A DNA stretch of 64,000 nucleotides. Source: Lumbricus rubellus. Taxonomy: Eukaryota; Annelida; Clitellata; Crassiclitellata; Lumbricidae. The position numbers and the translations under genes were made by a program. The DNA lies in the NCBI GenBank assembly GCA_945859605.1, contig OX243817.1, forward strand, positions 26,778,843-26,842,842, given 5' to 3'. This document shows positions 47,091 through 60,270 of the stretch, piece after piece; the first letter of the stretch is position 1, and the number at the start of each line of letters is the position of its first letter. The notes under the pieces are model-generated. The model was not told the DNA's origin. It did no database searches and worked only from the letters and a program-made list of their open reading frames with translations.

Positions 47091-47095
47091 CGCCC
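46862..47095. repeat. (GGAT)n microsatellite
   Basis: Imperfect GGATGGAT tract with TGGG interruptions, between CPT2 and SSUH2. Confidence 0.93.
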
Positions 47096-47838
47096 TATCG
47101 TATGGTCACGTGTGCAATTTTGATTGTTGGGAGGAGAGAGGGGTCAGAGTATAGTGCGATATAAAAATAATTATATGGGAACACAATATTGACTGAGTAA
47201 TTACTGTGAAATACATTTTTTTATTCGCTCGTGTACAGTCAGATTGATTAATAAATTATTATTCTAACGTCGATGTTGTCTTATATAACTATGTGCAACC
47301 AGTTTGAGAATAATAATGAAACAAATAAACGCTTGTAGTTTACGAGCAGTAGAACATTGGGGATCATTCATCGCTTGGTTGGCACTCGTCAACTGATCCC
47401 CATCGCATGATCAAGAAGCGTCTCCCTCGATCAATAATTAATAGACAGAATCTCCATAGTTCTCGTATTAGTATCCATCATTTTATGCAGCGCCTGATCG
47501 ATACGTTAACAAGTGCTACTAATAGTGCTAGTCAACAATATCACATGTCACAGGGCTGTTTTAAAGGAATTGTTAGAACTGCACAACTCCTTCGTTTCCT
47601 TCCCATCCTCCATGGTGAATTACTTCCAATCGGAGGACAATGACCTTTTTGCTAGTTTTAACAGTACAGAAGTGCTTCTACAACTGCACAAATCCATTTA
47701 GAATTGCAAATTTTGTGTACAACTGCACGTTAAAAAGCCCTGACATGTCAACAGTCTGTGTGCGCGTGTTGTCGACTCTCGATGTGTCTGCAGGTTAGGG
47801 TGCATAATAATTAATTGTGATTATTATGGGTGATTGGG

Positions 47839-47985
47839 TCAGAGTATCGTACACCCCCAGCAGTACTTCTGTGGGTAATCGGGGGCGTGGACGGCCATTT
47901 CCTTTCCGTAGACCCAGAACCGACCCTCGCTGTTCACCCACGTATAGGAACACTCAGAGACGGCGACGATGCGCAGCTTCTGCCG
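47839..47985 (-). CDS. SSUH2: SSUH2 last coding exon
   Basis: The exon encodes RQKLRIVAVSECSYTWVN, then FWVYGKEMAVHAPDYPQKYC and WGCTIL, then TGA. Acceptor is ctatttcag. The conserved tyrosine-rich end and Cys-Gly-Cys-like terminus identify the family. The opposite strand has an open frame of 122 codons that is a shadow. Confidence 0.93.
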   Translation of the reverse strand, partial: RQKLRIVAVSECSYTWVNSEGRFWVYGKEMAVHAPDYPQKYCWGCTIL

Positions 47986-48095
47986 CTGAAATAGAGAAAT
48001 CAATCAATCAATCAGTCAGTCAATCAATCAATCAGTCATTCAATCAGTCAGTCATTCAATCAGTCAGTCAATCAGTCAGTCAAGCAATCAGTCAG

Positions 48096-48130
<35 letters not shown>

Positions 48131-51100
48131 GACAATCAATCAATCAATCAGTCATTCAGTACTAATGCAGTCATTACAATTGTAATTTGTTGTCGTGCAG
48201 CAATCGTCATAATCATAATCCTTGTCGCCAGCGTCTCTGTTAATTAATTAATTAATTAATTTATTAATTAATTAATTCGCTCGTTCATTCATTCATTCAT
48301 TCATTCATTCATTCATTCATTCATTCATTTGTTCGTTCATTCATTAATTCATTAATTAATTCACCACGAGAATTTGTATAGCGCTTCTTAAGGGTACTAC
48401 TCAGAGGCGCTCCCAACTCCAGCACGGTAAAAATAACACTGTTTTAAGATGAGAGAGGAATGGCTGAGAAGGGAGTTCTAGAGATGGAGCGGAGTGTCAT
48501 TGGCAGTTGTCATTCCAGTTCGAGGGCATATAACCACCGAGAAGGCACAGTTCAGCCTAGTGGTGTTGAAAGCAAAAGCGTTGTACATTATATTATTTCC
48601 GATTTATACATTGGTATAAAAATAATATCTGAGTGAATGAGTATACCTGCATGAGTATTCTGGAATTTCTGGCTCTATTGAGGTGCTGCTGGAGGAAGTT
48701 GTGCGACGTATTGCAGAGCTCCTGTTCCGGATAATCGGTTATAGGCCATACCTGCAGTATCAACATAATATATTGGCCTATAGACGACACAAACGATTCA
48801 TATAGGCCTAGGCCTAATGGCCTATCTAGTGATATCATGGCTGATATAGTGGCAGAGAAGACATCTGTTCAGATTGGAAACCAAACGCAGACAGGAACGC
48901 ATGCACGCGATTTTATAATTGCGCTTCAAAAATCAGGTGCATGAAATATCGACCTATATTATTATAGCTCTACTAATGAACGGAATTGCGTGTAGTCTAA
49001 ACATTGTGACTGTATTATTGGTATAATTAGTATTTAGGCTAACCTATCCCTCTCATTCATCATGATTATTAGCGTTGTAATTATACTCTTTCTCTTCCTT
49101 GCTTTCCAAGTTCCTCCTATATGCAGTGACGTAACTAGCGTTGGGCTTGGGGGGGCTTAAGCCCCCCCAAACGAAGCTGAAGCCCCCCCAAATGAAATCA
49201 AGCCGTTGTATGCTTACGGCTAATTTAAATAGACTACCGCATGGACGGCGTACATGCAGTTACGGATGACCGGCCATGACTGCCTAAAAATGGCTCCATT
49301 TGAGGTCGACACAGCCAAAAATGCGCTGGTCGCTGGGTCTCCGCCCCAGACCTCGCTGGGGAGCTTACGGTAAAGACAAAACCTTTCTCTTTTACAGTAG
49401 CAGTTTTATTTTTATTGTTATCCTGGTAGCTTGAGCCTTGCGAACTAAAAAACGACTTATTCTTACAATTTTCGCAACTTTTCCGTTCACAAAATAATTT
49501 AATAGCTGGCAAACAAGAGCCTTAAAATGGCTCCATTTGAGGTCGACACAGCCAAAAATGCGCTGGTCGCTGGGGCTCCGCCCCAGACCCCGCTGGGGAG
49601 CTTACGGTAAAGATAAAACCTTTCTCTTTTACAGTAGCAGTTTTATTTTTATTGTTATCCTGGTAGCTTGAGCTTTGCAACACTGAAAAACGACTTATTC
49701 TTAAAGTTTTCGCGACTTTTCCGTTCACAAATAGCAGGCAAACAAGAGCCTTAAAATGGCTCCATTTGAGGTCGACACAGCCAAAAATGCGCTGGTCGCT
49801 GGGGCTCCGCCCCAGGCCCCGCTGGGGAGCTTACGACGCTCCCCAAACCCCCTAGTCGGGACGGGCTTCGTGCCTTCGGCACTCGCAACTTCGCGCCTTC
49901 GGCGCTGCCACTCACGACCAATTAGGCTACAATACAGCGTCCTGGCACTTCTTCTTTTACACTTTAAGCATTGGTCATGCTTAAGGCTTAAGCCCCCCCC
50001 AAACGAAAAATCCTAGTTACGTCCCTGCCTATATGGCCTATAGTCATGATCGGCATCACAGCATGATCAGCATCGCCGCCCTAATTCCAATCCTCACAAT
50101 CCTCCGCCTACTCCTCCTCCTCCTCCTCATCATCGTCGTCGTCATCATCATTATCATCATATTGTCATCATCATCAAAGGCAGCACTACAACATGAACTT
50201 AAATAGAAATTACGAAACCAAAACTGAATAAAGAAACTGAAACGCTATTAGGCACACATTGTAATATTACCATCCAAATTGAAATAATTATCAACCAGTC
50301 TGTATCCTATTGTGTAGCCACAGTGTAGGAAGAAACATGAGATGCGCGAGTCTTACCTTCGGTTGTGTTTGTTCAAGAACGCATTCTCCTGCCGCTGCTT
50401 TGATGAGGTGATTGGGAAGTTCGGTGTGTTCGATGATGTGTTCAGACAGGTTGTTGTTGCTTGCAAAAAAACAGACGAACGTCGACCGTTGGTTGTATTA
50501 TTGTTATCAGAGGAGCGAATGCAGGACGACGAAATTGGAGAACGACGAGAAGAATGGGATTCTTAAGAAGGAGATGAGAAGGAGATGGAGAAATTAGGAG
50601 AGAAGGAGATGATGATGGTGGGGAAGATGAGGAGGAAACGAAGAGGAGGAACAAGAGGAAGAGCAAGAGGAGAGGATTAATGGACACGAGAAGAAGAAAA
50701 AGGAGGAGTATGAGAGGTATGAGGAGAGGAAGAAGGAGAGAGATAAGATGGCAAAAGATGAGAAAATTGAAAGAATGATTGGAGGAGGAGGAGGAGGAGG
50801 AGGAGGAGCATATAGAGGGTGGAACGAGAGGAGAACAAAGGAAGAGAAGAGAGAGAAGAACAATATTAATAAGGAACGATTAAAATGATTATCTGACGCT
50901 GGTGATTTTTCAGCGATTTTGCATTGATTTGCGGTATCATTTGCCTAATGGTGAAATTTCTGTTCCTAATTAAATACATGTACATTATTTTAAAATTATC
51001 ATCTAAGCAAGCTATTATAGCTAATAGAGAGCTACTGTCATTATAGCCAAGTATCTTTATATATAACGGCGCCAACAATAATTTTATAAATACTAAATTA

Positions 51101-51419
51101 CAAGCAGCGACAATAATTTATAGTGTGTATAGGACTATATGTATACGCCATTGCTTAATGCTTTGCATGTATACGTGGGCAGATATAATATATATAAGTA
51201 AGTATATTCTTATGTATATATATATATGAAACACTTGAAAACGCAGTATTTATATATATATATTATACATACAAATATATATAAAAAACATACATATACG
51301 TCAAAAATTGGTCTTTGGATGACGGATGAGAGAAGAGAACGGCTGAGTGAGCAATCAGACGAGCGTCAGATTCAGAGGCAGAGAATGTGGGACACACGTA
51401 ACGATACATATATATATAT

Positions 51420-51450
<31 letters not shown>

Positions 51451-54400
51451 GAAATGAGAAGAGGATTGGAGATGTCGTGCATGGACGGGGTATAGAAGGT
51501 GCATGAGCAAATACCTACGCCTAGGCTATAATATAGGGCAGCTGTGGAAGCGTGTGTGTGTGTATATATATATGCATATATATATATATATATATGCATT
51601 GGTTTAAAGTTTAAGCTGTTTACTTACTATTCGACTCTTAGTTTGATGTAGCATTTGAGATTGCGATATCCTTGACACGTCTGACAGACTAATCGACCGT
51701 CTCCTTCGCAACAGGAACACCTGTCAATCACAGTAAGAGAGAGAGATATATACATAATATATAAATATATAATTGTATAATTATATACATAATGGCGCCA
51801 CATCAAAACGAGGCATCGAAAGAACGATGTGTGGAACAAGTGTCATCATCTTCTGCAGCGAACCATTTAATCGTATACATGCAATCATTAACTCTAAGCT
51901 TCTAAGACGCCAATCGAAAACGAAAAAGCAGGGCACCAGCTTATACTCACGAGCGCTGCTTCTGGTCTGATTACCCTTTGACCACTCTTTTCCAAATCAT
52001 TACACGTTGAGAAATTTCAGCAGTGGGGGCAAATATATCTTACCCCTTGTCCGAAACAAAAATAACTCCCGAATAAAACTGGCGTTTCTATGGTCAATCA
52101 CCAGCATTTAATCTATCTCCAGAGGGGAACCCCCCAGGAATGAAATTCATCCAGAAAATTTTCAGAGCTACTTTTTGCATCTAAAGCAGAGGACACTATT
52201 ATAGATCAAACACTATTCATTCACGTCTCGCAATATGAGAAAAGCAAACAGTTTTTTCTGCCTCGTGTCTGTCAAAGAATTAAGGCTCAATAATTTCGTT
52301 CAATTGCAGTATTTTGTAGCCTAATGATGGTCTACAATTTTTGCGGAAGCTGTATAGCCTATAACTATTTGCTAAGTGTTGACCGTCACTTGTCGTGACT
52401 ATGACCCATGTTTTTTTTAACACGATTAGCTTATAGCCTATAGGCATATATACATTGATGAACCTTTAGTGATTTCGCGACGGGAATATTTGCCCAGATA
52501 GCCTATATTTTGCTCATTTAAAAAAGTGATGTAGACTATGATTATACAGTAAATATTGAACTTTTCCGTAATTTTCTACCATACCCTACCCATGATTAAT
52601 TATACCCCATGATGCATTGAAGATACGTTTCAACCCTCCGAAGTCCACCGACCGATCGTTCTGAAATGATCTGAACGATGATTGAAACGATCTGAAATTT
52701 CTGCATGCAACACCGACTTTCTGAATTCAACGCTGAGTGCAATAGAACTTGAATCTAATAATTATTCTTGTCCTCACAACCGTGAAATTCCACTTCCCGA
52801 CCTCTTCAGAGAATATTTACTCCAATCAATATAATTATTATAGATCGCTGAAGTAGCCTAAACGAGATGAGAAGCATTTATCCGTTATAGGCCTAATAGT
52901 ATATATGCATAGATTAGAAACAAATTATGACAATGTATACATGTATGTAACTATACCTATACATGTATGTAACTATGCCTATACATGTATGTAACTATGC
53001 CTATACATGTATGTAACTATGCCTATACATGTATGTAACTATGCCTATACATGTATGTAACTATGCCTATACATGTATGTAACTATACCTATACATGTAT
53101 GTAACTATGCCTATACATGTATGTAACTATGCCTATACATGTATGTAACTATGCCTATACATGTATGTAACTACATTGTATGCCTATACATGTATGTAAC
53201 TATGCCTATACATACATGTATGTAGCTATGCCTATTGCCTATACATGTATGTAATTATGCCTACATAATGGGTCGTCGACTCGTTGATAAACTGGATTAA
53301 TTACGGTTTAAAAATAAATAGATTTTGTGAAGCAAAAACTTATGTAGGCTATAGCATAGCTCATAAACATTTTCAGTGAAGTTCACTGTGCATGCGATGC
53401 ATAGGCGTAGTGCTAAGCGCACACAATTATAGTTAAGCATGCGTTTTAAATGCCAATAGTCTAATATATAGACTACCTAGATTTTGCCCCTTAAACTAGA
53501 TACATACACGAGGGCCAAAAACCCAGATATAGTTTTTAAAAATACCCAGCTGTTGTGTTGTTGTCGTTTCAATGTGTGTGGGTAGCCTATAGCTAGGATA
53601 GGCCGTCCTACAAGTGATCTCCAAAGGTTAATTCATCAAGTCTCAGACTTCTTAGGCCGGACAAGGTCGTTGGTCGGTGATAAACGCACGACCGCTTCAT
53701 GCACGGGGTTATGTTTTCTAGATGACGTCATTCTTCTCATTCTTCCGATTATCGTTTCTTTACCGCAATAACTTTGACTTTGTATATACGTAAAGCGCTG
53801 GGCGTTTGATGGCGCCTCATAAAGAGCACAACTACTTACTTACCCACTTACTTACTTACATACATACTTAATTACTTACTTACTTACTTACTTACTAACT
53901 TTCCTATATTAAGGCTATATGTAGGCCTACTTCATGCCTAACCAAAACTCCAAAAATAAATTGGATATGCAATTGTGACGTCATCTAAACCAGAACAAGT
54001 CAATTACCACGTTTTCTGAGTTACCACAATGACGTCAATAGATGATCGTCTATTATTAACAAGCAGAATTTGCTGTTATTGTGACTTTCAGGTGGCCTAT
54101 AGATAAGTCTGCCTACTATCCAGGCGTAATAGCTAGATTGGGGATATCTCTGATGTGCTTTATTGTCGGAATATGCCTAAGTAATATCCGCATCCTTTCT
54201 TTACTGACCACTTTATGTAACTGATTTGTCAGACTTTACTCTTATATTTCAGACTCAGCCACTGAGATACCAAAGCTTCTGTGTATTCGTTTCAGCCAAC
54301 CAGAAAAACCCAAACTCTTTCAGAACACATATTATAAGGCGTCTCACTATCTGTCACTTAAGGCCCCTGCGGTTTCGGGGAACGAATTGAACCGACGAAT

Positions 54401-57400
54401 CTTTCGCGTGTCTTAAAAGGCGACTAAAGGAGGCCCCTGCGGTTTCGGGGAACGAATTGAACCGACGAATCTTTCGCGTGTCGTAAAAGGTGACTAAAGG
54501 AGGCCCCTGCGGTTTCGGGGAACGAATTGAACCGACGAATCTTTCGCGTGTCATAAAAGGCGACTAAAGGAGGCCCCTGCGGTTTCGGGGAACGAATTGA
54601 ACCGCCGTATCCTTCGCGTGTCGTAAAAGGCGACTAAAGGAGGCCCCTGTGGTTTCGGGGAACGAATTGAACCGACGTATCTTTCGCGTGTCGTAAAAGG
54701 CGACTAAAGGAGGCCCCTGCGGTTTCGGGGAACGAATTGAACCGACGTATCCTTCGCGTGTCGTAAAAGGCGACTAAAGGAGGCCCCTGTGGTTTCGGGG
54801 AACGAATTGAACCGACGAATCTTTCGCGTGTCATAAAAGGCGACTAAAGGAGGCCCCTGCGGTTTCGGGGAACGAATTGAACCGACGTATCCTTCGCGTG
54901 TCGTAAAAGGTGACTAAAGGAGGCCCCTGCGGTTTCGGGGAACGAATTGAACCGACGAATCTTTCGCGTGTCATAAAAGGCGACTAAAGGAGGCCCTTGC
55001 GGTTTCGGGGAACGAATTGAACCGCCGTATCCTTCGCGTGTCGTAAAAGGCGACTAAAGGAGGCCCCTGTGGTTTCGGGGAACGAATTGAACCGACGTAT
55101 CTTTCGCGTGTCGTAAAAGGCGACTAAAGGAGGCCCCTGCGGTTTCGGGGAACGAATTGGACCGACGAATCTTTCGCGTGTCATAAAAGGCGACTAAAGG
55201 AGGCCCCTGCGGTTTCGGGGAACGAATTGAACCGACGAATCTTTCGCGTGTCGTAAAAGGCGACTAAAGGAGGCCCCTGCGGTTTCGGGGAACGAATTGA
55301 ACCGACGTATCCTTCGCGTGTCATAAAAGACGACTAAAGGAAGCCCCTGCGGTTTCGGGGAACGAATTGAACCGACGAATCTTTCGCGTGTCATAAAAGG
55401 CGACTAAAGGAGGCCCCTGCGGTTTCGGGGAACGAATTGAACCGACGTATCCTTCGCGTGTCGTAAAAGGCGACTAAAGGAGGCCCCTGCGGTTTCGGGG
55501 AACGAATTGAACCGACGAATCTTTCGCGTGTCATAAAAGGCGACTATAGGAGGCCCTTGCGGTTTCGGGGAACGAATTGAACCGTCGTATCCTTCGCGTG
55601 TCGTAAAAGGCGACTAAAGGAGGCCCCTGTGGTTTCGGGGAACGAATTGAACCGACGTATCTTTCGCGTGTCGTAAAAGGCGACTAAAGGAGGCCCCTGC
55701 GGTTTCGGGGAACGAATTGGACCGACGAATCTTTCGCGTGTCATAAAAGGCGACTAAAGGAGGCCCCTGCGGTTTCGGGGAACGAATTGAACCGACGAAT
55801 CTTTCGCGTGTCGTAAAAGGCGACTAAAGGAGGCCCCTGCGGTTTCGGGGAACGAATTGAACCGACGTATCCTTCGCGTGTCATAAAAGGCGACTAAAGG
55901 AGGCCCCTGTGGTTTCGGGGAACGAATTGAACCGACGAATCTTTCGCGTGTCATAAAAGGCGACTAAAGGAGGCCCCTGCGGTTTCGGGGAACGAATTGA
56001 ACCGACGTATCCTTCGCGTGTCGTAAAAGGCGACTAAAGGAGGCCCCTGTGGTTTCGGGGAACGAATTGAACCGACGTATCTTTCGCGTGTCGTAAAAGG
56101 CGACTAAAGGAGGCCCCTGTGGTTTCGGGGAACGAATTGAACCGACGAATCTTTCGCGTGTCGTAAAAGGCGACTAAAGGAGGCCCCTTCGGTTTCGGGG
56201 AACGAATTGAACCGACGTATCCTTCGCGTGTCGTAAAAGGCGACTAAAGGAGGCCCCTGCGATTTCGGGGAACGAATTGGACCGACGAATCCTTCGCGTG
56301 TCGTAAAAGGCGACTAAAGGAGGCCCCTGCGGTTTCGGGGAACGAATTGAACCGACGAATCTTTCGCGTGTCATAAAAGGCGACTAAAGGAGGCCCCTGC
56401 GGTTTCGGGGAACGAATTGAACCGACGTATCCTTCGCGTGTCGTAAAAGGCGACTAAAGGAGGCCCCTGTGGTTTCGGGGAACGAATTGAACCGACGAAT
56501 CTTTCGCGTGTCATAAAAGGCGACTAAAGGAGGCCCCTGCGGTTTCGGGGAACGAATTGAACCGACGCATCCTTCGCGTGTCGTAAAAGGCGACTAAAGG
56601 AGGCCCCTGCGGTTTCGGGGAATGAATTGAACCGACGAATCTTTCGCGTGTCATAAAAGGCGACTAAAGGAGGCACCTGCGGTTTCGGGAAACGAATTGA
56701 ACCGACGTATCCTTCGCGTGTCGTAAAATGCGACTAAAGGAGGCCCCTGCGGTTTCGGGGAACGAATTGGACCAACGAATCCTTCGCGTGTCGTAAAAGG
56801 CAACTAAAGGAGGCCCCTGTGGTTTCGGGGAACGAATTGATCCGACGAATCTTTCGCGTGTCATAAAAGGCGACTAAAAGAGGCCCCTGCGGTTTCGGGG
56901 AACGAATTGAACCGAGGTATCCTTCGCGTGTCATAAAAGGCAACTAAAGGAGGCCCCTGTGGTTTCGTGGAACGAATTGAACCGACGAATCTTTCGCGTG
57001 TCATAAAAGGCGACTAAAGGAGGCCCCTGCGGTTTCGGGGAACGAATTGAACCGAGTCAACCGACGTATCCTTCGCGTGTCATAAAAGGCGACTAAAGGA
57101 GGTCCCTTCGGTTACGGGGAACGAATTGAACCGACCAATCATGTGACAATAGGCGACAAAATGGACCCCAGCGTTTTTTTTAGGAGGAACTGGACCGATG
57201 AATAGGCCTAGGCTCATAGGCGTAGGGGACATTTCAGCGTTGGGGGGGCAAAAATGAGACTTTTGCCCGGAAATTTTTTTCGTCCGGCCGAAATCTTAAG
57301 AAAAATTTTCGTTACGTTTGCCCGAAAATTCTGACGACCTTCGGCCGAAATCTTCTGAAATTTCCCGTTACCGTTGCCCGAAAGGTTTTTTGTTCGGGCA

Positions 57401-60220
57401 AGTCTGATTTTTCGGGCAAGAAGACCCGGAAAAATAAAAGAAAGTAAAACTTTTTTTAAACTTTTATATTTTTCCGGGTCTGCTTGCCCGAAAAATCAGA
57501 CTTGCCCGAAATTTTGGGGGCCGAATGACCCCCGCCTCCTACGCTCAATGGGTTTCTATCCCCCCCCAACCCCTTTGGCTACGGTACAGTAGGCCTATAG
57601 CCTCCTCAGTGTCTTGTCCAACTGGTTGGACATTGGGTACTAGGGCTATAACTCACAAGCTATTTCATCCAATATTTCAGAACCAACTTCCAACGTGTTG
57701 GACATAATGTGCCTACATCTGGCGAATGAAAAAGTTAAAACTTTTCAGTGTTGATTCAAAACAAAATGGCGCCGATTTTAGTCAAAACTTCTACGGAAAG
57801 GGGCAACAGGTAAAAAAAACATATTTCCTAAGGGGTTACAAATATTATTAAAAGCAATCAGCAGTTTTATTACCTAGACATTACTCGTTCTTTTAGTGCA
57901 AATTGTAGGCTTTTAACACAATAGGTGTGGGAGATAGGGTTGTCGCAATGCCGTGTCATATGTCCAACTCGTTGGACATTTGTCCAACGAGTTGGACAAA
58001 TCCACTGAGGAGGATAGGCTAGGTGGCTCAGCGGACGATGTTCATAAGAAAAACGAGAGAACGATTGGTGGGTAGAAAAAATATTTGTAACCGTCATATT
58101 GTGTTTCGAAATTAGTTTACAATAGCTTTAAAATGCAGCGTGGCCCCGTGGCCTAATGGATAAGGCGTCTGACTTCGAATCAGAAGATTGCGAGTTCGAG
58201 TCTCGTCGGGGTCGCAGAAATTTTATTTGGAAACAGAATCATAATTATAAATAATTTGATCAAATCAAATCAAATCAAATTTATTGTTTCCATCAATATA
58301 CACGACATGACCTCAAAAACATAATAACAGGTTCAATGCATGCATGGTTCTTCAGTTCGGCCTATGAAGTAAGAAATATGTAGGCCTAATATAAGGGCGT
58401 GCAGGCCAACTCATTTCTAACTGAATTATCCACCTCGCGAGTAAAACGCATGTTGGCTTAATGCCAATCCTCATAGTTTAGTCTATAGTCGAGCCCAGAC
58501 GCGTTTCTCTGACTTTCAAATTTTCAATGGATGAGTCAGGCCAACACTGTAGCCTAGGCCTAGGCCCTAATGCTAATATTATTAACGCTGAGAGTTTTAA
58601 TTTCCTTACAAGTAGGCTCATAGTAGGCCTAAGTAGGCTAGCCTATGTGCTATAAGCTTAGCTTAAATACTTAAGTAGGCCTACCGGCAGCATATAGCCT
58701 AGGCTAGTTAGGTAGCCTATTGGCGTATAAAAGATCATGGCCTAAATATAAGGATCACTAGACCTTAGCCTATCAGACCAACTTATTACGATTAGCCTAA
58801 TCGTAGGCTAAATTTTAGCCTACGATTAGGCTAATCGTAATAAGATGGTCTCCGCATGGTTAAAACACGCCTTGGCCGTAAAAACAGCCCTGATGCGCTT
58901 GGCCAGGATTAGGCTAACTGCAATGCTAATTAACGCTGACGTAGTTAATGCGCTTATTGTGTGAAGATCCGAGTTCAGGTTTGGAAGCATATCTGTCACC
59001 AAGCACATGGCGATGGATGATAGGATAGGCTACTCACAAAAAATGGGTCAAAACATAACCTTTTCGAGTCCAATATAAACAAAATATGATGCTAGTTGCC
59101 TGATTTGAATATTAAATAGGCACTTGCTGGTAACCATAGCGTAGAGGCCCCGTGGCCTAATGGATAAGGCGTCTGACTTCGAATCAGAAGATTGCGAGTT
59201 CGAGTCTCGCCGGGGTCGAATTTTTTGACAATGTCAAGAGTATGTTTTTTTCTTCATACAACTTCAGTGTATGGTCAATAATACTAAGATTATCGCTAAG
59301 TTCGATCCAAATTCACTTCAGATTCACTCCAATCGCACTTGTTTGGATCTGTAGGCCTGCATGCCTGATGCGCCTTCGTGAGGTTAATAACCGTTAATTT
59401 AAGGCGCTATTATAATTGGCTTTCGAGTGGCGCTTTGCTTGGAGAAAACGATTATGCTATGCAAGAAAGAATCTGTTTTTTCAGAAACAATGTGAGGTCG
59501 AGCAATTAGTTTATAATTAGAGAGCGAATGATAAAAAACGATGATGATGATGATGATGTGATGATGATGACGACGATGACGACGACGATACCACGACGAT
59601 GATGATGACGACGACGACGACGATGATGATGACGATGACGACGACGACGATGATGATGACGACGACGATGATGGCGATGATGATGATGATGACGACGACA
59701 ATAGCGATGACGATGACGACGACGACGACGATGATGACGACGATCGCAACAACGACGTCGATGACGATGATGATGTAGACTGCATGCATGCTGACCGTTT
59801 TCGTCCTGTGCCATGACAGTGCCAGCATGAGTCGACATGACGTCTTCCATGAGCGTCCATCTTCCACAGCCGTCCTGATCCGCAGCACGATATGCAGCGC
59901 GTGAATCCGCGTCCAAGGCAAGTATGGCAACGGATCCAGCCCAAGGCGGCGCAGTCGTAGCAACACTGCATGCAGTATGTTATATATTCAGAATTATTAT
60001 TAAGCTTATTGTTGTTATAAGTTATAGCAAACAGATTTCGGTTGGACATATTAATATGTTGTGGGTTTCGTTTTGAAAGGATTCGCAAGATGTCGTTGTC
60101 ATCGTCGTCATCATCATGATACGACATCTTGCGAATCCTTTCAAAACGATGATGATGATCATCATCATCGTCGTCGTCGTCGTCGTCATCGTCATCATCA
60201 TCATCATCATCACCACCACC

Positions 60221-60270
<50 letters not shown>

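Larger units (their letters stand above)
41189..47838. other. Region between CPT2 exon at 41188 and the SSUH2 stop codon
   Basis: It must contain the missing first exon of CPT2 unless that exon lies elsewhere. Recognised contents are a SINE (41335-41546), a LINE fragment (42490-42710), two hAT elements, and CCA- and GGAT-type arrays. Two arginine-rich, acid-poor starts on the minus strand resemble transit peptides (ATG near 43693 and near 45057) but neither gives a donor of the needed phase 2. No other conserved gene was seen. Confidence 0.6.

Noticed and set aside
47817..48185. 122-codon plus-strand frame
   Set aside because: Antisense of the last SSUH2 exon followed by AATC/AGTC repeat.
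54354..56943. Repeated 66-69 codon minus-strand frames (MTRERFVG-type) every 210 bp
   Set aside because: They are the 70-bp satellite read in one frame; 3 x 70 = 210 explains the spacing. No gene family resembles them.
59399..60127. 242-codon serine-rich frame on the minus strand
   Set aside because: Combines the real SSUH2 exon 59796-59965 with translated GAT/GAC triplet repeat in introns.
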